Shown here: in pieces, positions 37,571 through 45,977 of the stretch
How the letters are laid out: each line of letters opens with the position of its first letter
Numbering within the stretch: position 1 is the stretch's first letter
Source: Nostoc carneum NIES-2107
Lineage (GTDB): Bacteria > Cyanobacteriota > Cyanobacteriia > Cyanobacteriales > Nostocaceae
Length of the DNA: 64,000 nt
NCBI GenBank assembly: GCA_002368155.1
Contig: AP018180.1
Span: 558,001 to 622,000 of the forward strand
Direction: 5' to 3'
Notes under the pieces: model-generated
Told to the model about the DNA's origin: nothing
Database searches by the model: none
What the model saw: only the letters and a program-made list of their open reading frames with translations
Translations under genes and position numbers: made by a program

Positions 37571-37890
37571 AGTTGCTACAACTTGCGCGGAATACGGAAA
37601 CATTAAAGCAAAAGTTGATTCCCAGAAAGCAAAAGTTGCTACAGCTTGCGCGGAATACCGAATCGTTAAAGCAAAAGTTGATTCCCAGAAAGCAGAAGTT
37701 GCTACAGCTTGCGCGGAATACCGAATCGTTAAAGCAAAAGTTGATTCCCAGAAAGCAAAAGTTGATTCCCAGAAAGCAAAAGTTGATTCCCAGAAAGCAA
37801 AAGTTGATTCCCAGAAAGCAAAAGTTGATTCCCAGAAAGCAGCAGTTAATTTTGAGAAAGCAAAAGTTAATTTTGAGAAAGCAAAAAGAT
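37571..37890. repeat. Tandem array with 21-bp and 63-bp periods
   Basis: Three 63-bp units (GTTGCTACAGCTTGCGCGG... ending in GTTGATTCCCAGAAAGCAAAA) are followed by about five 21-bp units GTTGATTCCCAGAAAGCAAAA and two variants GTTAATTTTGAGAAAGCAAAA. Because every period is a multiple of three, several frames stay open. The plus-strand frame 37542-37892 would encode a Lys/Ala/Gln heptad peptide (KVDSQKA repeated) that could form a coiled coil. It is not clear that any frame is translated. Confidence 0.9.
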
Positions 37891-37930
37891 AAGGTGCGTT
37901 AGCCTGCGGCGTAACACACCCTACCAAAAT

Positions 37931-37964
37931 AATTACGAATTACGAATTACGAATTACGAATTAC
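37931..37964. repeat. AATTACG heptamer repeat
   Basis: Almost five tandem AATTACG copies just after the stop of the CO2 hydration gene. STRR type; a similar array lies at about 55348-55372. Confidence 0.85.
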
Positions 37965-39280
37965 CTATAGTCTTGGCGTTGAACATCGCGTAAACGTGCA
38001 GCATCACGCATATTGTAATCAGCACGGGTAAAGCGGTTTAACTGGGCTTCAAAAAATTCCCGGTTTGCTTGCAAATGCTTGGGATTGGTGTCATCTAAAG
38101 GATATAACAATGCCGTGCGTAATGCTTGAATTACCGCCGAAGTTACATTGTACATGGAACGTTGGAAACTAACGCCCAACTGAATCAACATATCTTCTTC
38201 GCCACGGCAATATTTTTGGTAATAGTCAACCAGATATTGTGGCAAGAAGTGCAGCATATCTTGCATTAATAATGTGGGTGGGATACCAGCTGTACCTACT
38301 GGGAAGACATCAGCGTAGAGAATGCCATAGTGGAAATCTTTTTGGTCATCAGGTACTTGCCCTGCTTGAGCATTATAAGATTTTGTCCCACGGAAAGGAG
38401 CTGTACGGTAGAAAACTGCTTCTACGTAAGGTAATGCTGCTTCGTATAGCCAGGTGAAACCCTTAGATTTGGGAATGATTTCGTAGCATTCGCCATCTAT
38501 ATATACATGATGGTAAATTGGACGACCTGCGATCGCAAAAATTCCATTTACCAAAAAGTTCATTGCATCTGGTACACCTTTAAACCCGCCTTCGTCGTAA
38601 ATATCCGACATTTCAAAGAACACGGGTGCCATAACTTCCCAGAATAAGCCGAGGTTAGAGTAATATGACATCTGGCGACACTGTTCGATGAACATATCAG
38701 GGAACATCTTATGCAGCGCCAACATTACCGGGTTGCCTTTGAAGTAAGCTTTAATTGCCCTATCAGCGTTAGCTCTATATTCGTCTGAATCCAGGTAAGC
38801 GTCAAACTGGTTTACTGGTGCGTACATTTGTCGATGCCAAAGCATAGCCCGCATACAAGCTTCAGCAAATTCCATGTTAATGCGATCGTGGAATAAATGG
38901 TGAAATAATTTTGGCATTTTGCCAGTTTCACCTTTTTCGATAAATGCCAATAATTCGGGATGGGCTGTAGCTGGGCCACGCCAAATGCGTAAATCAGCAT
39001 CATCACCTGCATAATGATTATGAAGGTCTAAATATTCTTTGGGTAAGAAGTATTTAAAGAAGGGAAAAGGATTTAAAAATTCCCGTTCTGCAATATAAAG
39101 TAAATCCCGCCAGTAGAAATCCATCGGCACAGCATAAGCTTTATAAATGCCGATAATTTGCATCAGGTTTTCTGGCGTATCTGGCAGCATTGAACCGCCA
39201 GCTTCTAAACGATGAATTACTTCCGCAAATTCATGGCGGGAAGGAGGTAATTTAGTAGTTTTATCAACAATTGCTGTCAT
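37961..39280 (-). CDS. CO2 hydration protein (CupA/ChpY or CupB/ChpX)
   Basis: 439 residues, soluble, without a signal peptide. It carries the long conserved sequence of the Cup/Chp family (FYWRDLLYIAEREFLNPFPF; MLWHRQMYAPVNQFDAYL; QDMLHFLPQYLVDYYQKYC) with many His/Asp/Glu residues. The protein docks on the cytoplasmic side of the specialised NDH-1 complex beside NdhD/NdhF and converts CO2 to bicarbonate coupled to proton pumping. The operon order ndhF, ndhD, cup is kept but with two inserted genes. No cupS follows, so whether this is the inducible (CupA) or constitutive (CupB) form cannot be settled by eye. Confidence 0.92.
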   Translation of the reverse strand: MTAIVDKTTKLPPSRHEFAEVIHRLEAGGSMLPDTPENLMQIIGIYKAYAVPMDFYWRDLLYIAEREFLNPFPFFKYFLPKEYLDLHNHYAGDDADLRIWRGPATAHPELLAFIEKGETGKMPKLFHHLFHDRINMEFAEACMRAMLWHRQMYAPVNQFDAYLDSDEYRANADRAIKAYFKGNPVMLALHKMFPDMFIEQCRQMSYYSNLGLFWEVMAPVFFEMSDIYDEGGFKGVPDAMNFLVNGIFAIAGRPIYHHVYIDGECYEIIPKSKGFTWLYEAALPYVEAVFYRTAPFRGTKSYNAQAGQVPDDQKDFHYGILYADVFPVGTAGIPPTLLMQDMLHFLPQYLVDYYQKYCRGEEDMLIQLGVSFQRSMYNVTSAVIQALRTALLYPLDDTNPKHLQANREFFEAQLNRFTRADYNMRDAARLRDVQRQDYR

Positions 39281-39320
39281 ATATAAATTCCGTGGGAGTT
39301 GTAAGGTTTTTTTATCTTGT

Positions 39321-39386
39321 AGAGACGCGATTCATCGCGTCTTTACAATGTCATTTGTTAGAGACGCGATTCATCGCGTCTCTACA
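39321..39386. repeat. Two GAGACGCGATTCATCGCGTCT palindromes in the leader of the CO2 hydration gene
   Basis: Two copies of the dispersed palindrome at 39321-39342 and 39361-39382, just upstream of the CO2 hydration gene start and near the end of the phosphatidyltransferase. They would form stable hairpins in the mRNA between these two genes. Confidence 0.85.
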
Positions 39387-39390
39387 ATTG

Positions 39391-39996
39391 TTATTGTTGT
39401 GAATCAATCAGGCTATCTTGAATTAATAGTTGTTCGCGTAATTTTAGGGCGTGAAAAATGCTTAATACATCATGTGTCCACACAGGCAGAATCATTGTCA
39501 TGGCAATTTCTTCAATACTGTAGACTACGCCAGCAATACAAGTTAGCCAAAGAGAAATTCCTGCATAGTTAAAGCCGAATAAAGAAATAATCGCAATGGC
39601 AAGAGTGATGCCCCAAAACTTAGCTGAGTAGGTGTGATAGCTAGCAGGTTTACCATATTTCACTAAATTCACTATCCACCATACCAACTGAGCAAAAACA
39701 ACTGTGAGTAAAGGCAATTGATAAGCAGTTAAAACATCTTTATGTACTAGCCAAGCACTCACAAATATGCAACTAAAAAGGCATACATCAGCCCAACTAT
39801 CAGCTTGTCTTAATTCAGCAGTACTCACACCAAGTCTTCGGGCAATAATGCCATCAAAAATATCTGAGAGGAAGGCGGCGACAAAGCCAACGATGAACCA
39901 AATACTAGTTTTACCATCAAGGGCATCCCAGAGGAGAAAAGGCGCAATTAAAAAGCGAAATAGTACCAGTCCACTGGGAATTAATTTCAGGTTCAT
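39391..39996 (-). CDS. CDP-alcohol phosphatidyltransferase family protein
   Basis: 201 residues, five to six TM helices. The family motif D-x2-D-G-x2-A-R...D-x3-D is present as SDIFDGIIARRLG and ADSWADV, with Leu where many members have Gly before the last two Asp. It would transfer a phosphoalcohol from CDP to an acceptor alcohol, for example in phospholipid synthesis, in the membrane. A strong GGAGGAAGG precedes the ATG. It lies between ndhD and the CO2 hydration gene in the same direction, an unusual place for a lipid gene. Confidence 0.88.
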   Translation of the reverse strand: MNLKLIPSGLVLFRFLIAPFLLWDALDGKTSIWFIVGFVAAFLSDIFDGIIARRLGVSTAELRQADSWADVCLFSCIFVSAWLVHKDVLTAYQLPLLTVVFAQLVWWIVNLVKYGKPASYHTYSAKFWGITLAIAIISLFGFNYAGISLWLTCIAGVVYSIEEIAMTMILPVWTHDVLSIFHALKLREQLLIQDSLIDSQQ

Positions 39997-40063
39997 CCTT
40001 CCTCCTAATCTTGGTGCATAACTCCTTCCTGAGAGAATTTCTGAGAAGTATTGTAATTGATTT

Positions 40064-40143
40064 AGATCCCCCCAACCCCCCTTAATAAGGGGGGCTAAGA
40101 GACTCTTAAAGTCCCCCTTTTTAAGGGGGATTTAGGGGGATCT
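40064..40143. repeat. 80-bp AGATCCCCC palindromic element, copy A
   Basis: Ends AGATCCCCC/GGGGGATCT in inverted orientation with inner C-run/G-run hairpins. Nearly the same as 48068-48144. Confidence 0.85.
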
Positions 40144-40309
40144 GTGAAACTTTGATACATCACCAAATATTTTTCAGACATCCTCTTATAGCAATCCTAA
40201 ATCATTACAGAAAATCTCTCTTTTTTCTTCCTTTGTGTACTTCGCGTCTTTGCGGTTCGTTTTGAAAATAATTCTCACGCAAAGGCGCAAAGGCGCAAAG
40301 GAAGATTCA

Positions 40310-41809
40310 TTATGGTTTTACAGCGAGTTCCGAATTGACGGTTCTTTCCACTGCGGGAATAGCAGCCACCATTGCGGTAGTTGTGGGTTCACTCCAACGT
40401 ACTAACCAAGTTGGTTGCACTCCCAAAAAGATGATTAAAGCTGCCAAAATTAACGCAGGTGTTTTCTCAAACCATTCGACTTTCGGATAGTAAGCTGAGT
40501 TGTCGAGTCTACCAAAACAGGTGCGGTTAAGCAGGATCACAAAATAAACCGCAGTTAAACCACTCGCAACTACACACAAGATTGTAGATATCGGAAACGC
40601 TGAGAAACTTCCTTGGAAAACGATAAATTCTGCCACGAAGCCTGTTAAACCGGGAATACCAGCACTCGCCATTCCACTTAATACCAGCAACGCACTAATT
40701 AAAGGTAAACCCCGAATTGGACTCATTAAACCATTGAGTTTATCTAACTCCCTTGTTCCTACTTTGGTTTCTACAACCCCCACCAAATGGAACAAAATAG
40801 CGAGAATTAAACCGTGGCTAAACATTTGGGCGACAGCACCAACCAGCGCTAAGGAAGTACTAGCAGCACCAGCTAGCAGGATGTAACCCATGTGACCAAT
40901 AGAACTGTATGCTACCATGCGCTTGATATCTTTTTGCGCGATCGCCACTACTGCCCCATAAATTGCACTCACTGCACCCCAAATTGCCAATGTTGGTGCA
41001 AAGGTACTCCAAGCTTCGGGAAACATTCCCATCCCAAACCTTAACAGTCCGTAGGTTCCCAGCTTTGCTAACACACCACCCAACAAAATCGCAATCGGTG
41101 CAGAAGCTTCCACATAAGCATCAGGTAACCAAGTATGGAAAGGAACCAAGGGAATTTTGATACCAAAACCTAAAATAATTCCTGCTAACAGAACGAATTG
41201 TAATACAGGGGATAAAGTGTGGGTAGAAACGGCATCAAAGGCGAAGCTGGTAGAACCAGTTAGCCACACCATACCCAAGAAAGTTGCTAAGATTAATGCT
41301 CCAGAAACAGCAGTGTAAATCAGGAATTTAATCCCAGCATAACCGCGTTTTTCCCCTCCCCAAATAGAAATTAGTAAATAGAAGGGAATTAATTCTAGTT
41401 CGTAGAACAAGAAGAATAGCAGTAAATTCTCTGCTAAAAATGCACCTGCTACCCCGCCACTCACTAATAAAATTAGCGAGTAAAATAGCCGAGGTCTGGT
41501 ATTTTCTTTGCTGCTGCTGTAAATAGCAATCCAGGTAAGTAGGCTATTTAAAACCAGCATCAATATCGAAAGCCCATCAACACCTAATTGATAGCTCAAA
41601 CCAAGAGTTTCATTCCAAGGTAGATACTCTTGAAATTGCATCCCTGGGTTGCTGATATCAAATTTGAACAGAATAAAAATATTCCAGAGTAGAACTATAG
41701 CAGCGAAATATAAGGCACTTAACCTTACAGTATTGGCAGGTAATTTTTTAGGAATGATGGCGATAATTGCCGCTGCCAAAATCGGGAGCCAAATCAGAAC
41801 ACTTAACAT
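40310..41809 (-). CDS. ndhD: NDH-1 subunit NdhD3/NdhD4-type (proton-pumping, CO2 uptake)
   Basis: 499 residues from ATG 41809 (MLSVLIWLPILAAAIIAI); a TTG 15 codons upstream is in frame. About fourteen TM helices. Conserved antiporter-type features: ENLLLFFLFYELELIPFYLL with the key Glu, GIKIPLVPFHTWLPDAYVEA with Lys and His, and HGLILAILFHLVG. NdhD3/D4 replaces NdhD1 in the CO2-uptake form of NDH-1 in the thylakoid membrane and pairs with NdhF3/F4 and Cup protein. Confidence 0.92.
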   Translation of the reverse strand: MLSVLIWLPILAAAIIAIIPKKLPANTVRLSALYFAAIVLLWNIFILFKFDISNPGMQFQEYLPWNETLGLSYQLGVDGLSILMLVLNSLLTWIAIYSSSKENTRPRLFYSLILLVSGGVAGAFLAENLLLFFLFYELELIPFYLLISIWGGEKRGYAGIKFLIYTAVSGALILATFLGMVWLTGSTSFAFDAVSTHTLSPVLQFVLLAGIILGFGIKIPLVPFHTWLPDAYVEASAPIAILLGGVLAKLGTYGLLRFGMGMFPEAWSTFAPTLAIWGAVSAIYGAVVAIAQKDIKRMVAYSSIGHMGYILLAGAASTSLALVGAVAQMFSHGLILAILFHLVGVVETKVGTRELDKLNGLMSPIRGLPLISALLVLSGMASAGIPGLTGFVAEFIVFQGSFSAFPISTILCVVASGLTAVYFVILLNRTCFGRLDNSAYYPKVEWFEKTPALILAALIIFLGVQPTWLVRWSEPTTTAMVAAIPAVERTVNSELAVKP

Positions 41810-41943
41810 GGCAATTTGGGTAATTGAGTAAACAGAAGAAATTTCAATATGCAAAAGATATCAGGGGAATGGGAGCATAGGAGAGACAATAAAGCACAGA
41901 AGAAATAACTATTGCCCAATGCCCCATGCCCTATGCCCAAAAC

Positions 41944-42663
41944 CTAACTAACTAAACTGACTTTGCCAGTATCCAAATCGTAATAACCACCGACTATCTT
42001 GAGTTTGTTTTCTTTGATTAAACCAGCAAGCACTGGAGATGATTTCAACTTCTCAACTTGCACTAAAATGTTAGCTTTACAAGCGTTTTCTAATTTATCC
42101 CCAGGTTTTCCTTGAGATTGCTCTACACCAGGTTTAATTGCTTCTAATAAACTACCAATTTGTCCTGGTACGGCAGCACCTTTAATAGTTGCATCTACAG
42201 CCCCGCATCTTTCATGACCTAGTACTAAAATTAGTTTGGAACCTAAAACTAAGCTACCAAATTCTAAACTACCAGTTTCTTCTAGTGTGGCAATATTACC
42301 AGCTACACGACAAACAAATAAATCTCCTAATCCTTGGTCAAAAACTATTTCTGAAGGCACTCGGGAATCTGCACAACCGAGAATTGAGGCAAAGGGATTT
42401 TGCCCTTTTGCAACTTCCTGCAAGCGTTTTAGTGATTGATGGGGATTGCGTTTTTTGGCTTTGACAAACCGATCATTGCCGTCTAGTAATTCTTTTAATG
42501 CCGCATCAGGAGTAATCTCTTTTTTATCTTGCGCCGAGACTCTTTCTGGTGCAGCTAAATTTGCACCTAATCCCGCAGTTAATACTCCTGTACCAACGGC
42601 ACCTGCACCTAGTTTCAGTAAATTTCTGCGAGAAAAATTAGTTTGGTTATATTGTTTTTTCAT
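41944..42663 (-). CDS. Tat-type beta-carbonic anhydrase (EcaB-like)
   Basis: 239 residues from ATG 42663, which has GGGAGGAAAG just upstream. The N-terminus NFSRRNLLKLGAGAVGTGVL is a twin-arginine signal, so the enzyme is exported or placed on the lumen/periplasm side. Beta-class zinc ligands are complete: CADSR (Cys, Asp/Arg dyad) and HERCGA (His and Cys). It interconverts CO2 and bicarbonate. It sits between ndhF and ndhD, 87-135 bp from each, in the same direction. An exported/thylakoid beta-CA (EcaB) has been reported to associate with the Cup-containing NDH-1 in Synechocystis; the gene order here agrees with such a link. Confidence 0.9.
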   Translation of the reverse strand: MKKQYNQTNFSRRNLLKLGAGAVGTGVLTAGLGANLAAPERVSAQDKKEITPDAALKELLDGNDRFVKAKKRNPHQSLKRLQEVAKGQNPFASILGCADSRVPSEIVFDQGLGDLFVCRVAGNIATLEETGSLEFGSLVLGSKLILVLGHERCGAVDATIKGAAVPGQIGSLLEAIKPGVEQSQGKPGDKLENACKANILVQVEKLKSSPVLAGLIKENKLKIVGGYYDLDTGKVSLVS

Positions 42664-42725
42664 TATCTTTCCTCCCAACACAACACCAGGTTTCAAAAAT
42701 TAAATTGTCTTCAAAAATCTCTCTT

Positions 42726-42779
42726 CCCAGTCCCCAATCCCCAATCCCCAATCCCCAATCCCCAGTCCCCAGTCCCTAA
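42726..42779. repeat. Heptamer STRR array (CCCCAAT/CCCCAGT)
   Basis: Seven tandem copies between ndhF and the carbonic anhydrase gene. Same unit as the array before devA. Confidence 0.93.
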
Positions 42780-42782
42780 TAC

Positions 42783-44642
42783 CTAAAACATCAAATCCAA
42801 AAACTGTACTCCCCAGAATGGCCAAGTTACCCACATACCAAATACGCCAACGCCTAACAGCACAGTGAAAGCATAAAATTGGGTTTGACCAGATGTACTA
42901 TATTTCAAACCTTCGCCAGTTAATAGTGAGAACAAACCGACTAAATTGACGATACCATCCACAACAAAACGGTCGAGCATATCGGCAAATTTAGAAAGTT
43001 GGGCGACGCTGAAAATAATCGTCATCCGATAGATTGTTGGGGTGTAAAAATCGTAAGCCAACAAGTTTTGTAAAGGTTGCCAAGGTAGGCGAATTGGTTT
43101 AGGAATATTCCCGAGATAAATTACGCCAGTTACACCACAGCCAAACACACTTGACCAAATTAATAACAGTGCAACATCCTTATTCAGAATTACCCAACTT
43201 GGTAGTAATGATAAGCTTTGCAACACTAATGGCAGGTGTAAAACAAAGCCTAGTAATATTACCATTGGCAATACCATTGGCCAGTGTACTTCAGGTGATC
43301 GCTCACTCATCTGTTTGGGTTTACCAGCAAAAATCAAACCGAATTCTCTGGTTAAACTCACAGCAGTTAAAGCGTTCACGGCTATGACCACACCCACCAA
43401 TACAGGTTGAGTTCCCCACAGTCCATCGATTAATTCCATCAACGCCCAAAAGCCGCCTAGGGGGGGAAAGCCAATTAATCCCAATGTTCCCACAATAAAA
43501 GCAATCGCAGATATTGGACGACGTGACCATAGCCCACCCAATTGGGTAACATTTTGGGTAATGCTGTTCCAAATAATGCCGCCAGTACTCATTACCAGCA
43601 GTGCAGCTGATACCGCATTCGCCAGTACTAACAACAATGCGGCTTCATCTTGTCTTGTACCTACCGCGATAAACACCAAACCCATGTAAGCGCTGACAGA
43701 ATAGGATTGACAGCGTTTAATATCAATTTGCGCGATCGCAATTAAGGAAGCACCAATGGCGGTAACTGCACCAATTGCTACTAAGGCGGAAGAAACTAGC
43801 GGTGATAAAGTTAACACAGGTTGCAATTTAATCAGTACCCATGCGCCACTCGCAACTACCACCGAGTTCCGCAAAATTGTACTGGGAACCGGGCCTTCCA
43901 TCGCCTCATCCAACCACAAATGCAGGGGGAATTGAGCGCATTTACCCATTGGCCCCGCAATCAAGGCTAAACCTACCAAAGAGATGACAGTGGGGTCAAC
44001 ATTAGCAGTTGTCGCCCATTCAGCTAATTCTGTGTAATTCCAAGTTCCAGCTAAAGGCCATAACCCCAGCACACCCATCAGTAGGAACAAGTCACCCACC
44101 CGTTTGGTCAGGAAAGCATCTCGCGCACCACTTACCACCAACGGCTGACTAAACCACAACCCAACTAGCAAATAAGTTCCTAAAGTTAGAACTTCTAGGA
44201 TTACATAACTAAAGAACAAGTTATTACACAAAGCTAGGGCGCACAATCCTGCTTCAAACAATCCTAATAAAGAATAGAAGCGTCCCCAACCCCAATCCAT
44301 TTCCATGTAACCAATAGCATAAATTTGCGCTAAACAATTTAAGCCAGTGATTACAGTTAATGCTCCCACACTAATAGAAGAAATTTCTAAAGCGATGGTA
44401 AGATTTAATCCAGCAGTAGAAAGCCAAGGAATAAATACCTCTACAGGTGGTTGATTCCAAGTAGCAATAAATGCGATCGCACTATGCAAAAACGCCAGAG
44501 ATGTCATTACCAAATTGACATAACCCGCAGGTCTTGGGCCAGTACGGCGAATGATCCCCGGTGACCAAGGAACGGCTAAAAGCCCACCTATTAAGGCATA
44601 GCACGGAACTAGCCATACAGTCTCTAGTAGAAACTGAGCCAT
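42783..44642 (-). CDS. ndhF: NDH-1 subunit NdhF3/NdhF4-type (proton-pumping, CO2 uptake)
   Basis: 619 residues with about sixteen TM helices. NuoL/NdhF-type antiporter features: GARDAFLTKRVGDLFLLMG, KCAQFPLHLWLDEAMEGP (Lys, His) and VSAYMGLVF. It lacks some of the long C-terminal arm of respiratory NdhF1, as expected for CO2-uptake forms. It is the first gene of the operon, read toward lower coordinates, with the promoter in 44643-44993. Confidence 0.92.
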   Translation of the reverse strand: MAQFLLETVWLVPCYALIGGLLAVPWSPGIIRRTGPRPAGYVNLVMTSLAFLHSAIAFIATWNQPPVEVFIPWLSTAGLNLTIALEISSISVGALTVITGLNCLAQIYAIGYMEMDWGWGRFYSLLGLFEAGLCALALCNNLFFSYVILEVLTLGTYLLVGLWFSQPLVVSGARDAFLTKRVGDLFLLMGVLGLWPLAGTWNYTELAEWATTANVDPTVISLVGLALIAGPMGKCAQFPLHLWLDEAMEGPVPSTILRNSVVVASGAWVLIKLQPVLTLSPLVSSALVAIGAVTAIGASLIAIAQIDIKRCQSYSVSAYMGLVFIAVGTRQDEAALLLVLANAVSAALLVMSTGGIIWNSITQNVTQLGGLWSRRPISAIAFIVGTLGLIGFPPLGGFWALMELIDGLWGTQPVLVGVVIAVNALTAVSLTREFGLIFAGKPKQMSERSPEVHWPMVLPMVILLGFVLHLPLVLQSLSLLPSWVILNKDVALLLIWSSVFGCGVTGVIYLGNIPKPIRLPWQPLQNLLAYDFYTPTIYRMTIIFSVAQLSKFADMLDRFVVDGIVNLVGLFSLLTGEGLKYSTSGQTQFYAFTVLLGVGVFGMWVTWPFWGVQFLDLMF

Positions 44643-44993
44643 GAACTTACCTCTATAACTTGCAGCAAAACTACTGGGTTATGAATCAAAAGGCTTTGAT
44701 TGCAGCTAACCCAACTCCCTCAAATAATTCGATTTTATTTTTGCTTAATTTTGTTAGAAATAGCTTACCTTTATCTATGGCAAAAAGGAAATACTTTAAT
44801 TAAATAAATCATCGATACTTCCTCTAATTAATTCTTATATGATGCCACTATTTAATTAATGGATACTAACCATTAGGTTACATCTATGAATAATTTATGG
44901 GGATCAATTAATAGTTACCATAGATTTTTTGTTATTGACATAAATAACAAGAGGTGCAATTCATTGCATCTCTACAAAATGGCTGCAAACTTA
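44643..44993. promoter_or_regulatory. Upstream region of the CO2-uptake operon
   Basis: About 350 AT-rich bases before ndhF. In other cyanobacteria such operons answer to NdhR/CcmR and CmpR. Several TTA...TAA pairs are present, but the region is so AT-rich that I cannot assign a site. Confidence 0.4.
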
Positions 44994-45026
44994 AGATCCC
45001 CGACTTTTTTGAAAAGTCGGGGATCT
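44994..45026. repeat. AGATCCCCGACTT hairpin repeat, copy B
   Basis: AGATCCCCGACTTTT and AAAAGTCGGGGATCT inverted. Matches the copy at 31013-31045. It lies just downstream of the stop of the small membrane protein gene on the minus strand. Confidence 0.85.
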
Positions 45027-45048
45027 GGATAACGCGAATGGTGACAAA

Positions 45049-45234
45049 TTATGATGCGTGGTTAACTTGACCTTGCCAAACAGTAGCGACAATTGCGGCT
45101 GGCTGGTTCAATTGGCTGATGGGGGCGGGTTTCATGTCGCGGTAGTCGAGGATTTGGACTATGATCAGGTAGGCGATCGCTAAAATAATCGATATCGCAC
45201 CTGTAATAATGGCAATAATTTTCGAGCGTTCCAT
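45049..45234 (-). CDS. Small single-pass membrane protein, 61 aa
   Basis: From ATG 45234: MERSKIIAIITGAISIILAI followed by AYLIIVQILDYRDMKPAP and a short polar tail. One TM helix spans about residues 5-30. Similar small proteins are widespread in cyanobacteria, without known function. The longer open frame from 45345 adds only unlikely sequence read from a palindromic repeat. Confidence 0.7.
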   Translation of the reverse strand: MERSKIIAIITGAISIILAIAYLIIVQILDYRDMKPAPISQLNQPAAIVATVWQGQVNHAS

Positions 45235-45308
45235 TAATCTTTCCTGTAAGCGAATGTTTATGCTGTGCCGATAGCGTTCTCTATTGCATAAAATACAAAC
45301 CATTCGTA

Positions 45309-45562
45309 GGGGCATAGCATTGCTATGCCCTATTGTGTATTGCATCCAAACGAGAACCGCTATATATCCACATTGCCACAGTCGCTCACTTACTGATATA
45401 TATCACTGCGATGAGCGATTTGAGAAAAGAATGGCATAGATGGTAGGGGCACTGGCACTGCCATGCCCCGAAGCGCGTACCTCATTTACCTGAAATATGC
45501 TGTATACAAATATTTTGGCGTACCCGATGAGCCTCAGGGCACGGCATTGCCGATGCCCCTAC
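45309..45562. repeat. Three GGGCA/TGCCC palindromes
   Basis: GGGCATAGCATTGCTATGCCC near 45309-45331, GGGGCACTGGCACTGCCATGCCCC at 45446-45469 and GGGCACGGCATTGCCGATGCCC at about 45537-45559. They share the hairpin core of the MITE-like elements and may be solo cores or degenerate copies. Confidence 0.75.
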
Positions 45563-45634
45563 CTGCGTACTTCATTTTCGCTTGTCATGGGGTATTTTTG
45601 AAATTGGCAGTCCTTAGAATCGCAATGTTGCGCT

Positions 45635-45895
45635 TCTAAGCCTCAACGATAAACCTTTTATCCTCAACGTTGCACCTTTTATCCTCAACGTTGCACCTTT
45701 TATCCTCAACGATGAGCCTTTTATCCTCAACGATGAGCCTTTTACCCTCAACATTGCACCTTTTACCCTCAACGATGAGCCTTTTATCCTCAACGATGAC
45801 TCTTTGAGGCTCAATGATGAGCTTTTTATCCTCGAACTTGCACCTTTTACCCTCAACGTTGCGCCTTTTATCCTCGAAATTGCGGCTTTGAGCCT
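45635..45895. repeat. 21-bp tandem repeat array
   Basis: About twelve units of ATCCTCAACGTTGCACCTTTT and close variants. On the minus strand an open frame 45614-45961 (ATG at 45961) would encode a basic repeat protein of 115 residues built of SSLRIKG/ATLRIKG heptads. That ATG lies 16 bp from the divergent start of the pentapeptide gene. It is unproven whether the array is translated. Confidence 0.92.
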
Positions 45896-45977
45896 GAATC
45901 GTGAAGAATATCTCACCATTGCTGAATATACTGGCTTAAGCCTGTAGTAAAATTTGCTCATCTTCGCGCAGTGGAAC

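Noticed and set aside
37571-37890. Possible CRISPR array
   Set aside because: The units are 21 bp, directly joined without unique spacers.
37430-37927. Minus-strand open frame with FAFWEST repeats
   Set aside because: It is another frame of the 21-bp array and overlaps the end of the AbrB-type gene.
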